DNA of 64,000 nucleotides from Rhodanobacter_A agri (lineage in GTDB: Bacteria > Pseudomonadota > Gammaproteobacteria > Xanthomonadales > Rhodanobacteraceae): contig NZ_JADIKL010000009.1 of the NCBI RefSeq assembly GCF_044904705.1, forward strand, positions 1-64,000. Direction: 5' to 3'. This document shows, piece after piece, positions 52,791 to 60,753 of the stretch. Under the pieces are notes generated by a model. The model was not told the DNA's origin. It did no database searches and worked only from the letters and a program-made list of their open reading frames with translations. Position 1 is the stretch's first letter. Each line of letters begins with the position of its first letter. The position numbers and the translations under genes are program-made.

Positions 52791-53130
52791 GTTCGGCGTG
52801 ATCGCGCTGCTGGTGCTGGCCGTGGGCCAGACGATCCTGTTGTTGCGGCTGTGGCGCCAGTCCGGCCGCCTGCAGCGGCGCGTCGACGCGCTGTGGCAGA
52901 ACGCGGCCGGCGCGGGCACCGATGTGCCGACCTCGATGCTGGTGACGGCGCTAGGCCGGCTGGAGCGGCAACTCGGCCAGGTCGAGCGGCCGGCCCAGCC
53001 CGGACGCTCCTGGGATCTGGCGAAACGCCTGGCGCGCGAGGGCGCCGATATCGAGCAGTTGGTGGCGTGCTGCGGGCTGTCGCGCGACGAGGCGAAGCTG
53101 ATCCTCGCCATGCGCGCGCCGGCGGCGTAG
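52780..53130 (+). CDS. DUF2802 family membrane-anchored protein, 116 aa
   Basis: Short protein with an N-terminal membrane helix (RLEFGVIALLVLAVGQTILL, about 2-21), a basic stretch, and a helical cytosolic part ending AKRLAREGADIEQLVACCGL followed by SRDEAKLILAMRAP, which resembles a small helix-turn-helix and is the DUF2802 signature. Always found next to cheW in polar flagellar clusters of gammaproteobacteria; function not established. ATG at 52780 lies inside the end of cheW. Confidence 0.85.
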   Translation: MRLEFGVIALLVLAVGQTILLLRLWRQSGRLQRRVDALWQNAAGAGTDVPTSMLVTALGRLERQLGQVERPAQPGRSWDLAKRLAREGADIEQLVACCGLSRDEAKLILAMRAPAA

Positions 53131-53162
53131 AAACGCAGCTTCTGCGCTCCGCGTTGCTGCGC

Positions 53163-53423
53163 TCAGCCCTGCTCCTCCGCCGCATCGTAGATCGTGGCCA
53201 GCACCGAGGCGGCCGCAGCGTAGAGCAACGCCGGCACGTCTTCGCGCAGGCGCAGGCCGGCCAGCAGCGCGGCGATCTGCGGATCGGGATGCAGCGGCAG
53301 GCCCAGTGCCTGCGCACGCGCGCGCAGCTGTTCCAGCGATTCGGGCGGCAGCGCCTTGGACTCGCCGGCGCCGGGGCCGGACAAGCGCAGGCTGACCCGG
53401 CGCGCGGGAGGCGGCGTGTTCAT
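53163..53423 (-). CDS. FhlB-like protein (FlhB C-terminal domain homologue), 86 aa
   Basis: Matches the C-terminal part of FlhB without the membrane region or the NPTH site: ALGLPLHPDPQIAALLAGLR followed by LREDVPALLYAAAASVLATI, comparable to the FlhB segment GIPLVExPPLARAL. FhlB-type proteins can partly replace the cleaved FlhB fragment (family knowledge). The ATG at 53423 overlaps the stop of the FliK-like gene upstream (ATGA), so the two are coupled. The pair is transcribed against its neighbours, ending 32 bp from the DUF2802 gene stop. Confidence 0.82.
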   Translation of the reverse strand: MNTPPPARRVSLRLSGPGAGESKALPPESLEQLRARAQALGLPLHPDPQIAALLAGLRLREDVPALLYAAAASVLATIYDAAEEQG

Positions 53424-54562
53424 GCGGTGGCCTGCAGCAGCACGGCGCTGTAGCGGCCGGTCGGTTGCGGCAGGCCGAGCTGGCAGCTCAGCTGGTCGAG
53501 CAGCACGCCGCAGGCGGCCAGGCGCTGGCGCAAGGCGGTGAACTGGCGTTCCAGCTGTTGCACGGTATCGGCGCGGGCGGCCCACAGCCGCACCGACAGG
53601 CGCGGTTCGCGCAGTTGCAGTTCACCTTGCACCGCGCCCAGCGCGGGCAGGTCGAGCGCGAAGCCCAGGTTCCAGCCGCGGCCGCCGTCGCTGGCGTCGA
53701 TGACGTATTCCAGTTGCAGTTGCAGCACGTCGCGGCCGTCCTCGCCGTGCAGCGGGATCTCGATCATCCACGCCGGCAGCGGGCCGGTGCCGGATTCCAG
53801 CTGGGCCACCTCGATCCGTGCCAGTGCGGCGCGCACGTCGCCGTGCAGGCGATCCAGCAGCGGCTCCACGTCGTCGCCCGCGACCGGCACGGGTAGTGGC
53901 GCGCGCGGCTGCGCCTGCAGGCCGCGTTGCAGCAGCGGCGGTGCGATGTCGTCGCCGTTCTGCGTCGGCGGTGCCGGCGCGCGGCGGTCGAGCAGGGCGA
54001 CCAGGCGCAGCAGCGCCCCTTTCCAGTCGTCCTGCGGCAGCAGCGCCGGATTGCCGCGTGGCTGGGCAAGCAACGATTCGAGAAACAGGCCGCTGCGTTC
54101 GATCGCCAGGCGCAGACCCTCGCCGCGAGTGATCTCCGCCGGGCTGCGCAATGCCTGTTCGAGCACGGCGAGCGCGGCGCGCAGGTCCGGCGGCAGCTGA
54201 CGCAGCATCGGCCGCTGCGCCACGGCGGCTAGCGTGGCCAGCAGCGGCGCGTAGCCGTTCTGCTGCGGCAGGCGCTCGCGCAGGCCCCGCTGCAGCGTGG
54301 GGTCGGGTTGCGGCGACAGCATTTCCAGCAACGGCTGTGCGCCCAGGCTCAGCACGCGCACCTGGAACTGCGCGGGCAACTGCCCGCCGGCCACGTCCGC
54401 TTCCACCGTCAAGCCGCCGATCTGCAGCACCAGCAGCCCTTGCGGGTTCACGCCCAGCGGTCGCGCCGACAGCACGCTGCCGATGCGCCAGCTCTGCGCT
54501 GCGCTGCCAGAGGCAGCGCCGGCCCAGGTGAGGGCGGCAAGGCTGGTCGGCTGGATGATCAT
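53420..54562 (-). CDS. Second FliK-like protein with Flg_hook domain, 380 aa
   Basis: C-terminal domain (about 275-375) has the hook-length-control pattern: PAWMIEIPLHGEDGRDVLQL, then LGFALDLPALGAVQGELQLR and a long helix ending RLAACGVLLDQLSCQLGLP. The N-terminal half contains leucine-rich segments such as RVLSLGAQPLLEMLSPQPDP, unlike the low-complexity ruler of fliK at 34833. The start is the ATG at 54562 (MIIQPTSLAAL); the frame is open further but non-coding. Coupled with the FhlB-like gene, it may modulate export switching. This is inference. Confidence 0.8.
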   Translation of the reverse strand: MIIQPTSLAALTWAGAASGSAAQSWRIGSVLSARPLGVNPQGLLVLQIGGLTVEADVAGGQLPAQFQVRVLSLGAQPLLEMLSPQPDPTLQRGLRERLPQQNGYAPLLATLAAVAQRPMLRQLPPDLRAALAVLEQALRSPAEITRGEGLRLAIERSGLFLESLLAQPRGNPALLPQDDWKGALLRLVALLDRRAPAPPTQNGDDIAPPLLQRGLQAQPRAPLPVPVAGDDVEPLLDRLHGDVRAALARIEVAQLESGTGPLPAWMIEIPLHGEDGRDVLQLQLEYVIDASDGGRGWNLGFALDLPALGAVQGELQLREPRLSVRLWAARADTVQQLERQFTALRQRLAACGVLLDQLSCQLGLPQPTGRYSAVLLQATA

Positions 54563-54673
54563 TCGGCTCCTGCGCGTGGATGGCGTGCATCGTGGACGGG
54601 TCGTCCCGGAGGGCATCGGCCGCTTATGCACAAACTTGAGGCGGTATTGCGGGGTCGCGGTGAAGCTGGAAGC

Positions 54674-54700
54674 TAAAGCGTACGCCACGACGGCCGATAA
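54674..54700 (+). promoter_or_regulatory. Perfect sigma-28 promoter of the second chemotaxis operon
   Basis: TAAA-N15-GCCGATAA, identical to the FliA consensus at all twelve positions with exact spacing. It ends 40 bp before the STAS gene ATG. Confidence 0.88.
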
Positions 54701-54740
54701 GCCCGCTGTAGGCGCCAGCAGGCGCGCAGGAGTGGCGGGC

Positions 54741-55070
54741 ATGGCCGGCAAGCAGGCGGCAAGGCAGGACAAACAGCAGGCGGGCGGCGCGACGACGGTG
54801 GTGCTGCCGGCGGATTGCCGCATGGCCGCCCAGGCGGCGTTGCATGCCGAACTGCTGGCGGCGCTGCCGGGCGGCAGCGTTGCGCTGGATGGCAGCCAGG
54901 TGGAGCGCGTGGACACCGCTGCGCTGCAACTGCTGCTGCTGCTGCGCCGCGAGCTGGACAAGCACGGCAGCACGCTGGCCTGGCGTGGCGCGAGCGAAGC
55001 ATTGAACGACGCGGCAGGGCTGCTCGGCCTGGCGCGGATTCTGGAACTGCCGGCCGCCGGGCCGGCTTGA
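54741..55070 (+). CDS. STAS-domain protein of the chemotaxis operon, 109 aa
   Basis: Single STAS (sulfate transporter and anti-sigma antagonist) domain, residues about 20-105: TVVLPADCRMAAQAALHAEL, then SVALDGSQVERVDTAALQLL. The usual Ser/Thr phosphorylation position in the DxSG loop is held by VERVDTAALQ, with a Thr available. AGGAG precedes the ATG at 54741 by 8 bp. First gene of the operon, ahead of cheY. Such STAS proteins occur in many Xanthomonas and Pseudomonas che clusters; the role is unknown. Confidence 0.88.
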   Translation: MAGKQAARQDKQQAGGATTVVLPADCRMAAQAALHAELLAALPGGSVALDGSQVERVDTAALQLLLLLRRELDKHGSTLAWRGASEALNDAAGLLGLARILELPAAGPA

Positions 55071-55083
55071 ACGAGGTGGCAGC

Positions 55084-55446
55084 ATGGCGAAGATTCTTGC
55101 AGTAGACGATTCGGCTTCGATGCGCGGCATGGTGGCCTTCACCTTGCGCGGCGCGGGACACGAGGTGACCGAGGCCGAGAACGGCCAGCTGGCGCTGGAC
55201 GCGGCCGGCGGCAGCGCGTTCGACCTGGTGCTTGCCGACGTCAACATGCCGGTGATGGACGGCATCGCGATGGTGCGCGCGCTGCGCGCGAAGCCCGAGT
55301 ACAAGGGCGTGCCGATCCTGATGCTCACCACCGAGTCGCACACCGAGAAGAAGATGGAAGGCAAGGCCGCCGGCGCTACCGGCTGGCTGGTCAAGCCGTT
55401 CGATCCCGAGCAGCTGCTGGCGACCGTCAAGCGCGTGCTGGGCTGA
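55084..55446 (+). CDS. cheY: CheY-like response regulator (system 2), 120 aa
   Basis: Single receiver domain: AKILAVDDSASMRGMVAFTL at the start, phosphoacceptor Asp52 in DLVLADVNMPVMDGIAMV, then PILMLTTESHTEKK and GWLVKPFDPEQLL. It lacks the FDDFSTMRR-like start of system 1 CheY and the motor-binding region is less conserved, so it may act as a phosphate sink or feed another output. It lies 13 bp after the STAS gene and 30 bp before cheA. Confidence 0.93.
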   Translation: MAKILAVDDSASMRGMVAFTLRGAGHEVTEAENGQLALDAAGGSAFDLVLADVNMPVMDGIAMVRALRAKPEYKGVPILMLTTESHTEKKMEGKAAGATGWLVKPFDPEQLLATVKRVLG

Positions 55447-55476
55447 GATCACCTACAGGCTCCAAGGGAAACACCG

Positions 55477-57480
55477 ATGGCCACGGTCGACCTGACCCAG
55501 TTCCACAAGACCTTCTTCGAGGAAAGCCTGGAAGGCCTCGACGCGATGGAGGCGGCATTGCTGGCGCTGGACTCGGGTTCGACCGACCACGAGCTGGTGC
55601 ACACCATCTTCCGCGCGGCGCACTCCATCAAGGGCGGCGCTGCGACCTTCGGCTTCGCCGACGTGGCCGCGTTCACCCATGTCGCCGAATCGTTGCTGGA
55701 GGAGGTCCGCAGCGAACGCCGGGCGGTGGATGCCGGGCTGATCGATCTGCTGCTGCGTTCGGTCGACTGCCTCCGCGCCATGCTCGATCGCACCAGCCAG
55801 GGCCGGCCCGCCGCCGACGCTGGCAGCGAGGCATTGCGCGCCGAGCTGGCGCACCTGGTCGAGGGCGTGGCGGCGTCGCCGGCCGCCGCGGCGAAGGTGC
55901 AGGCTGCACCGTCCGCCGGCTGGGACATCCGTTTCGTCGCGCTGCCGCACCTGTTGCAGACCGGCAACGAACCGCTACGCCTGTTCCGCGAACTGCAGCA
56001 GCTCGGCCGGTTGGAGGTGCTGCGCGCCTTCGTGAGCGACGCCGCGCCGGCGGATTTCGCCGCGCTCGATCCCGGGCAGTGCTATCTGGGCTGGGAGCTG
56101 CGCCTGCACGGCGCGGTGGCGCGCGCCGATCTCGACGCCGTGTTCGAGTGGCTGGACGGCGACTGCGAGCTGGCCATCGCGCCGTTGGCTGCGGCAGCCG
56201 CCGAAGCCGTGGCGCCGACGCCGGCCGCGGTGGCCGTGCCCGCGGCGGACGCGCCGGCGCCGGTGCGAGAGGTCGCTGCGGCGGCCAGCGCCGGCCAGGC
56301 CGACGGCGGCTCGATCCGCGTAGGCATCGACAAGGTCGATGCGCTGATCGACATGATGGGTGAGCTGGTGATCACCCAGTCGATGCTCAGCGACATCGGC
56401 GCGAATTTCGACCTGTCGCAGCTGGAACGGCTGCGCGACGGGCTGGCCCAGCTGGAGCGCAACACGCGCGAACTGCAGGACAGCGTGATGCGCATCCGCA
56501 TGCTGCCGATCGGCAGTGTGTTCAACCGCTTCCCGCGCCTGGTGCGCGACCTGGAGCGCAAGCTCGGCAAGCAGGTGAAGCTGGAGCTGCACGGCGAGCA
56601 CACCGAGCTGGACAAGACCGTGCTGGAGAAAATCGGCGATCCGTTGGTGCACCTGGTGCGCAACGCGATCGACCACGGCCTGGAGATGCCGGAGCAGCGC
56701 CGCGCCGCCGGCAAGCCGGAAACCGGCACGCTCACCCTGGACGCGCATCACGAAGGCGGCAACATCATCGTGCGGATCAGCGACGACGGCGCCGGGCTCA
56801 ACCATGAGCGCATCCGCGCCAAGGCGGTCGAGCGCGGGCTGGTGTCGTCCGGTCAGCCGCTGAGCGAGGACGAGATCGCCGAGCTGATCTTCGAGCCCGG
56901 CTTCTCCACCGCCGCCCAGGCCACCGACCTGTCCGGCCGCGGCGTGGGCATGGATGTCGTGCGCCGCAACGTGCGCGACCTCGGCGGCAGCGTCGGCGTG
57001 AGAAGCGTGGCCGGCCGGGGCAGCGTGTTCACCATCGCCTTGCCGCTGACGCTGGCGATCATCGACGGCCTGGTCACCGCGGTGGGCGGCGAGCGCTACA
57101 TCGTGCCGCTGGTTTCCATCGTCGAATCGCTGCGCCTGCCGCCGGATGCCGTGCGCCGCACCGCCGGCGGCGGCGAGGTGTTCCGCTTCCGCGACGAGTA
57201 CCTGCCGATCATCCGCCTGCACCGCGCCTTCGCCTGTGCCGACGCGGTCACCGAGATCGGCCAGGGCATCGTGGTGGTGGTCGAGGACGAAGGCCAGCGC
57301 GTGGGCTTGCTGGTCGACGAGCTGCTGGGCCAGCAGCAGGCGGTGATCAAGTCGTTGGAGAAGCATTACCAGCGGGTGCAGGGCGTGTCCGGCGCCACCA
57401 TCGTCAGCGACGGCTCGGTGGCGCTGATCGTCGACGTGGGCGGCGTGGTGCGGCTGGGCCGGCACAGCAAGGCCGCCTGA
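55477..57480 (+). CDS. cheA: Chemotaxis histidine kinase CheA (system 2), 667 aa
   Basis: Full five-domain CheA. P1 has His49 in FRAAHSIKGGAATFGF. A P2-like domain (about 148-245) is seen: WDIRFVALPHLLQTGNEPLR, then LFRELQQLGRLEVLRAFV, unlike system 1 CheA, which lacks it. P3 and P4 follow (VDALIDMMGELVITQSMLSD, LVRNAIDHGLEMP, DDGAGLNHERIRAKA, GRGVGMDVVRRNV), then P5 (YIVPLVSIVESLRL). Lies in the sigma-28 operon. A stem GGGCGCC/GGCGCCC at 57493-57517 follows the stop. Confidence 0.96.
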   Translation: MATVDLTQFHKTFFEESLEGLDAMEAALLALDSGSTDHELVHTIFRAAHSIKGGAATFGFADVAAFTHVAESLLEEVRSERRAVDAGLIDLLLRSVDCLRAMLDRTSQGRPAADAGSEALRAELAHLVEGVAASPAAAAKVQAAPSAGWDIRFVALPHLLQTGNEPLRLFRELQQLGRLEVLRAFVSDAAPADFAALDPGQCYLGWELRLHGAVARADLDAVFEWLDGDCELAIAPLAAAAAEAVAPTPAAVAVPAADAPAPVREVAAAASAGQADGGSIRVGIDKVDALIDMMGELVITQSMLSDIGANFDLSQLERLRDGLAQLERNTRELQDSVMRIRMLPIGSVFNRFPRLVRDLERKLGKQVKLELHGEHTELDKTVLEKIGDPLVHLVRNAIDHGLEMPEQRRAAGKPETGTLTLDAHHEGGNIIVRISDDGAGLNHERIRAKAVERGLVSSGQPLSEDEIAELIFEPGFSTAAQATDLSGRGVGMDVVRRNVRDLGGSVGVRSVAGRGSVFTIALPLTLAIIDGLVTAVGGERYIVPLVSIVESLRLPPDAVRRTAGGGEVFRFRDEYLPIIRLHRAFACADAVTEIGQGIVVVVEDEGQRVGLLVDELLGQQQAVIKSLEKHYQRVQGVSGATIVSDGSVALIVDVGGVVRLGRHSKAA

Positions 57481-57492
57481 GTCCAGGGGAAG

Positions 57493-57517
57493 GGGCGCCG
57501 GCCACGCTGCGGCGCCC
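57493..57517 (+). terminator. Hairpin after the second cheA
   Basis: GGGCGCC pairs with GGCGCCC across an 11-nt loop, 13 bp after cheA and before a sigma-28 site. No T-run; it could attenuate rather than end transcription. Confidence 0.35.
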
Positions 57518-57548
57518 GACCAGAGCCTTCGCGGCCGCCGCGGCAGGC

Positions 57549-57575
57549 TCAAGTCCTTCCTGGCGGGGCCGATAC
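57549..57575 (+). promoter_or_regulatory. Sigma-28 promoter of cheW-mcp-cheRDB
   Basis: TCAA-N15-GCCGATAC matches the FliA consensus at ten of twelve positions with exact spacing, 49 bp before the cheW ATG. It gives the receptor half of the operon its own start. Confidence 0.65.
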
Positions 57576-57624
57576 AGCATCGAGGCCGGGCGTCCACGGA
57601 CGCCCATCACGGGGTAGACGATCC

Positions 57625-58131
57625 ATGCACGAAAAAAACGCGCACGCGGCACCTGCCGTGCAGCAGCTGACCTTCAGCCTGGCGGGAGAGGAATACGGCG
57701 TCGACATCTTGTCGGTGCGCGAAATCCGCGGCTGGACCCGGGTGACCCGCATCCCGCAGACACCCGGCTACGTGCTCGGCGTGCTGAACCTGCGCGGCGC
57801 GGTGGTGCCGGTGATGGACCTGCGCCTGCGTTTCAGGCTCGAACGCGAAGGCTACGGCGACAACACGGTGATGATCGTGGTGGCCGTCGCCGAACGCCTG
57901 TTCGGCATCGTGGTGGACGCGGTGTCCGACGTGGTCGACATCGACCCGGCGGCCATCAGTCCGGTGCCGGACATGGGCATGATCGTCGACACCCGCTACC
58001 TGAAAGGCCTGGCTACCCATGCCGAACGCATGGTGATGCTGCTGGACGTGGAAAAGCTCATGCGTCCGGAGGACGTTGAAACGCTGGATGCCGCGTTGTC
58101 GGACGTCCGCAATGTCGAAGTTGCCGCCTGA
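57625..58131 (+). CDS. cheW: CheW coupling protein (system 2), 168 aa
   Basis: Standard CheW: VQQLTFSLAGEEYGVDILSV, REIRGWTRVTRIPQTPGYVL, GVLNLRGAVVPVMDLRLRF, then MIVVVAVAERLFGIVVDAVS and VDTRYLKGLATHAERMVMLL. All parts needed for receptor and CheA contact are complete, more canonical than the cheW at 52311. It is followed after 13 bp by the receptor gene. Confidence 0.96.
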   Translation: MHEKNAHAAPAVQQLTFSLAGEEYGVDILSVREIRGWTRVTRIPQTPGYVLGVLNLRGAVVPVMDLRLRFRLEREGYGDNTVMIVVAVAERLFGIVVDAVSDVVDIDPAAISPVPDMGMIVDTRYLKGLATHAERMVMLLDVEKLMRPEDVETLDAALSDVRNVEVAA

Positions 58132-58144
58132 TCCGGGAATCACG

Positions 58145-59866
58145 ATGAACATCAAGAAATTCGCTGTGCGTTTCGTCAAGTTTTCGACCTTGTCCGTCAA
58201 GGCCCGCCTGGTCGGCACGTTCGCGCTGCTCGCGATCATGCTGGTGGCGGGCGCGGCGGTCGGCCTCGGCGTGATGTCCTGGCAGAACGAGAACATGCGC
58301 AAGACCTACGACGAAGGCATGGCGCCGGCGCAGCTGATGGGCGAGCTGCGTTCCAAGTCGCTGATGAACTTCATCGTGCTCGGCGAGGCGGCCAGCGTGA
58401 TCGGCAAGCCCGACCAGGTGAAGCAGAAGGTCGCGGAATCCCGCCAGCTCGAGCAGCAGATCACCGAGGTCAACAAACAGCTGGCGGCGCGGTCGATGAG
58501 CGCCGCCATCACGGCGAAGTACAAGGCCTACCAGGACACCACGGCCGACTACATGAGCGACCTGAAGGACGTCTACGACGCCCTGGGCCAGAACGACGAC
58601 AGCACCCACGATCTGCTGGAAATGCAGGTGCGCCCGCAGCTGATGATGCGCCAGGACGCGCTCAACCAGCTGATCCGGGCGCAGGGCGACGAAGTGAAGC
58701 AGCTCTATCAGACCCAGCTCGGCCGCTACGGCGTGATCCGGGCGCTGGTGCTGGCTGCGCTGTCCGCCGGCCTGATCTTCGCACTGCTGGTGGCGACCCT
58801 GCTGGTGCGTTCGATCAGCGGCACGCTGGCGCATCTGATGAAAGTGGCGCACGCCATCGCCGAAGGCCGGCTGGGCCACGGCATCGAGGTCAAGCGGCAC
58901 GACGAGCTGGGCCGGCTGCTCGATGCCTTCCGCACGATGGATGAGCGCCTCAGTGCGATCGTGGGCGAAGTGCGCCAGGGTTCCGACGCGGTGTCCAGCG
59001 CGGCGCAGCAGATCGCGCGCGGCAACGACGACCTCAGCCAGCGCACGCAGGAACAGGCTTCCAGCCTGGAAGAAACCGCCTCGTCGATGGAGGAGATGAC
59101 TTCTACCGTGAAGCAGAACGCGGAGAACGCCAGCCACGCCAACCAGCTGGCGCGCGGTGCCCGCGAGCAAGCCGAACACGGCGGCGAAGTCGCCGGCAAG
59201 GCGATCGCCGCGATGGCCGAGATCGACACGTCCAGCCGCAAGATCGGCGACATCGTGGGCTTGATCCAGGAGATCGCCTTCCAGACCAACCTGCTGGCGC
59301 TGAACGCTGCAGTGGAAGCGGCGCGCGCCGGCGAACAGGGCCGCGGCTTCGCGGTGGTGGCCAGCGAGGTGCGCAACCTGGCGCAGCGCAGCGCCGGCGC
59401 GGCGAAGGAGATCAAGAGCCTGATCGCCGAGAGCGAGGAGAAGGTGCGCAGCGGCTCGGAGCTGGTCAACCAGTCCGGCAAGGCGCTGGCCGAGATCGTC
59501 GAGAGCGTGAAGAAGGTCACCGACATCGTGGCGGAGATCGCCGCAGCCAGCCAGGAGCAGTCGGCCGGTATCGATCAGGTCAACAACGCCGTGATGCAGA
59601 TGGACGAGATGACCCAGCAGAACGCGGCGCTGGTCGAGGAAGCCTCGGCCGCCGCCCGCGCCATGCAGGAGCAGGCAGCCGAGCTGTCCGGCCAGGTGGG
59701 CTTCTTCCGCCTCGGCGGCGACGGCGCGGCGGAAGAGGACGTACCGCCGGCGCGCGCGAAGGAAGTGGCCAAGGCCACCGAGGCGGTGTTCGCTGCCGTG
59801 CGCAAGGCGCCGCCGCGCGCTGCCGCCGCCGAACCGGCGGATGCCGGCGCCTGGAAGGAATTCTGA
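58145..59866 (+). CDS. Transmembrane chemoreceptor (4HB-type MCP), 573 aa
   Basis: Membrane receptor of enteric Tar/Tsr layout. TM1 about 24-46 (VGTFALLAIMLVAGAAVGLG), a periplasmic four-helix bundle, TM2 about 200-222 (ALVLAALSAGLIFALLVATL), HAMP, and the signalling domain with FQTNLLALNAAVEAARAGEQ then GRGFAVVASEVRNLAQRSAG. It ends in AWKEF, matching the xWxxF pattern of the CheR/CheB tether (NWETF in E. coli), and cheR is the next gene 2 bp downstream. The ATG at 58145 starts MNIKKFAVRFVKF; the open frame upstream overlaps cheW. Confidence 0.95.
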   Translation: MNIKKFAVRFVKFSTLSVKARLVGTFALLAIMLVAGAAVGLGVMSWQNENMRKTYDEGMAPAQLMGELRSKSLMNFIVLGEAASVIGKPDQVKQKVAESRQLEQQITEVNKQLAARSMSAAITAKYKAYQDTTADYMSDLKDVYDALGQNDDSTHDLLEMQVRPQLMMRQDALNQLIRAQGDEVKQLYQTQLGRYGVIRALVLAALSAGLIFALLVATLLVRSISGTLAHLMKVAHAIAEGRLGHGIEVKRHDELGRLLDAFRTMDERLSAIVGEVRQGSDAVSSAAQQIARGNDDLSQRTQEQASSLEETASSMEEMTSTVKQNAENASHANQLARGAREQAEHGGEVAGKAIAAMAEIDTSSRKIGDIVGLIQEIAFQTNLLALNAAVEAARAGEQGRGFAVVASEVRNLAQRSAGAAKEIKSLIAESEEKVRSGSELVNQSGKALAEIVESVKKVTDIVAEIAAASQEQSAGIDQVNNAVMQMDEMTQQNAALVEEASAAARAMQEQAAELSGQVGFFRLGGDGAAEEDVPPARAKEVAKATEAVFAAVRKAPPRAAAAEPADAGAWKEF

Positions 59867-59868
59867 GC

Positions 59869-60753
59869 ATGGGCGCCGTCGCCGGGGCGATCAGGAACAA
59901 CGCCGCCCCGGCGGGCGACGGCGCGGCGCTGCTCGGCGACGCCGAGTTCCGCTTCCTGCGCGATTTCGTCTACGAGCACTGCGGCATCGCGCTGGGCGAA
60001 CACAAGCGCCAGCTGGTGCAGGGGCGGCTGGCGCGACGTCTGCGTGCGCTGGGGCTGCCCGACTACGCCGCCTACTGCGCGCTGCTGCGCAACGACCCGC
60101 ACGGCGAGCTGGGCGAGCTGGCCAGCGCGATCAGCACCAATGTCACCTCGTTCTTCCGCGAGCCGCACCATTACGAGCTGCTGGAGCAGGAGCTGCTGCC
60201 GCAGTGGCTCACGCACAAGCGCCGCGACGGCGACCGCCTGCGGATCTGGTCGGCCGGCTGCTCCACCGGCGAGGAGCCGTATGCGCTGGCGATGGTGCTG
60301 GCCGAGGCGCTGGAGCGGCATGGCGCGGCGGGCATGGACGCGAAGATCCTCGCTACCGACCTGTCGCCGCAGGCATTGGAAGCCGCACGCAACGGCGTGT
60401 ATCCGCTGGACAAGCTCGGCGGCATCAGCGACGAGCGCCGGCGCCGCTGGATGCTGCGTGGCGCCGGCGAATACGAGGGCTACGCCTGCGTGCATCCGCG
60501 CCTGCGCGAGCTGGTGACCGTACAGCCGCTGAACCTGCTGCACGACTGGCCGATGCGCGGGCCGTTCGATGCGATCTTCTGCCGCAACGTGGTGATCTAT
60601 TTCGACCAGCCGACCAAGCAGCGGCTGTTCACCCGCTACGCCGCGCTGCTGCCGGCGGGCGGTCATCTTTTCCTGGGCCACTCCGAGTCGCTGCACGGCA
60701 TCAACGACGAGTTCGAGCTGATCGGGCGCACCGCCTACCGGAAGCGCGCGTGA
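59869..60753 (+). CDS. cheR: Chemoreceptor methyltransferase CheR, 294 aa
   Basis: SAM-dependent glutamate methyltransferase for receptor adaptation. The N-domain has FLRDFVYEHCGIALGEHKRQ and TNVTSFFREPHHYELL; the SAM site is RIWSAGCSTGEEPYALAMVL, with ILATDLSPQALEAARNGVY and FDAIFCRNVVIYFD downstream. Length is normal. Its stop overlaps cheD by one base. The preceding receptor carries a matching C-terminal tether. Confidence 0.97.
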   Translation: MGAVAGAIRNNAAPAGDGAALLGDAEFRFLRDFVYEHCGIALGEHKRQLVQGRLARRLRALGLPDYAAYCALLRNDPHGELGELASAISTNVTSFFREPHHYELLEQELLPQWLTHKRRDGDRLRIWSAGCSTGEEPYALAMVLAEALERHGAAGMDAKILATDLSPQALEAARNGVYPLDKLGGISDERRRRWMLRGAGEYEGYACVHPRLRELVTVQPLNLLHDWPMRGPFDAIFCRNVVIYFDQPTKQRLFTRYAALLPAGGHLFLGHSESLHGINDEFELIGRTAYRKRA

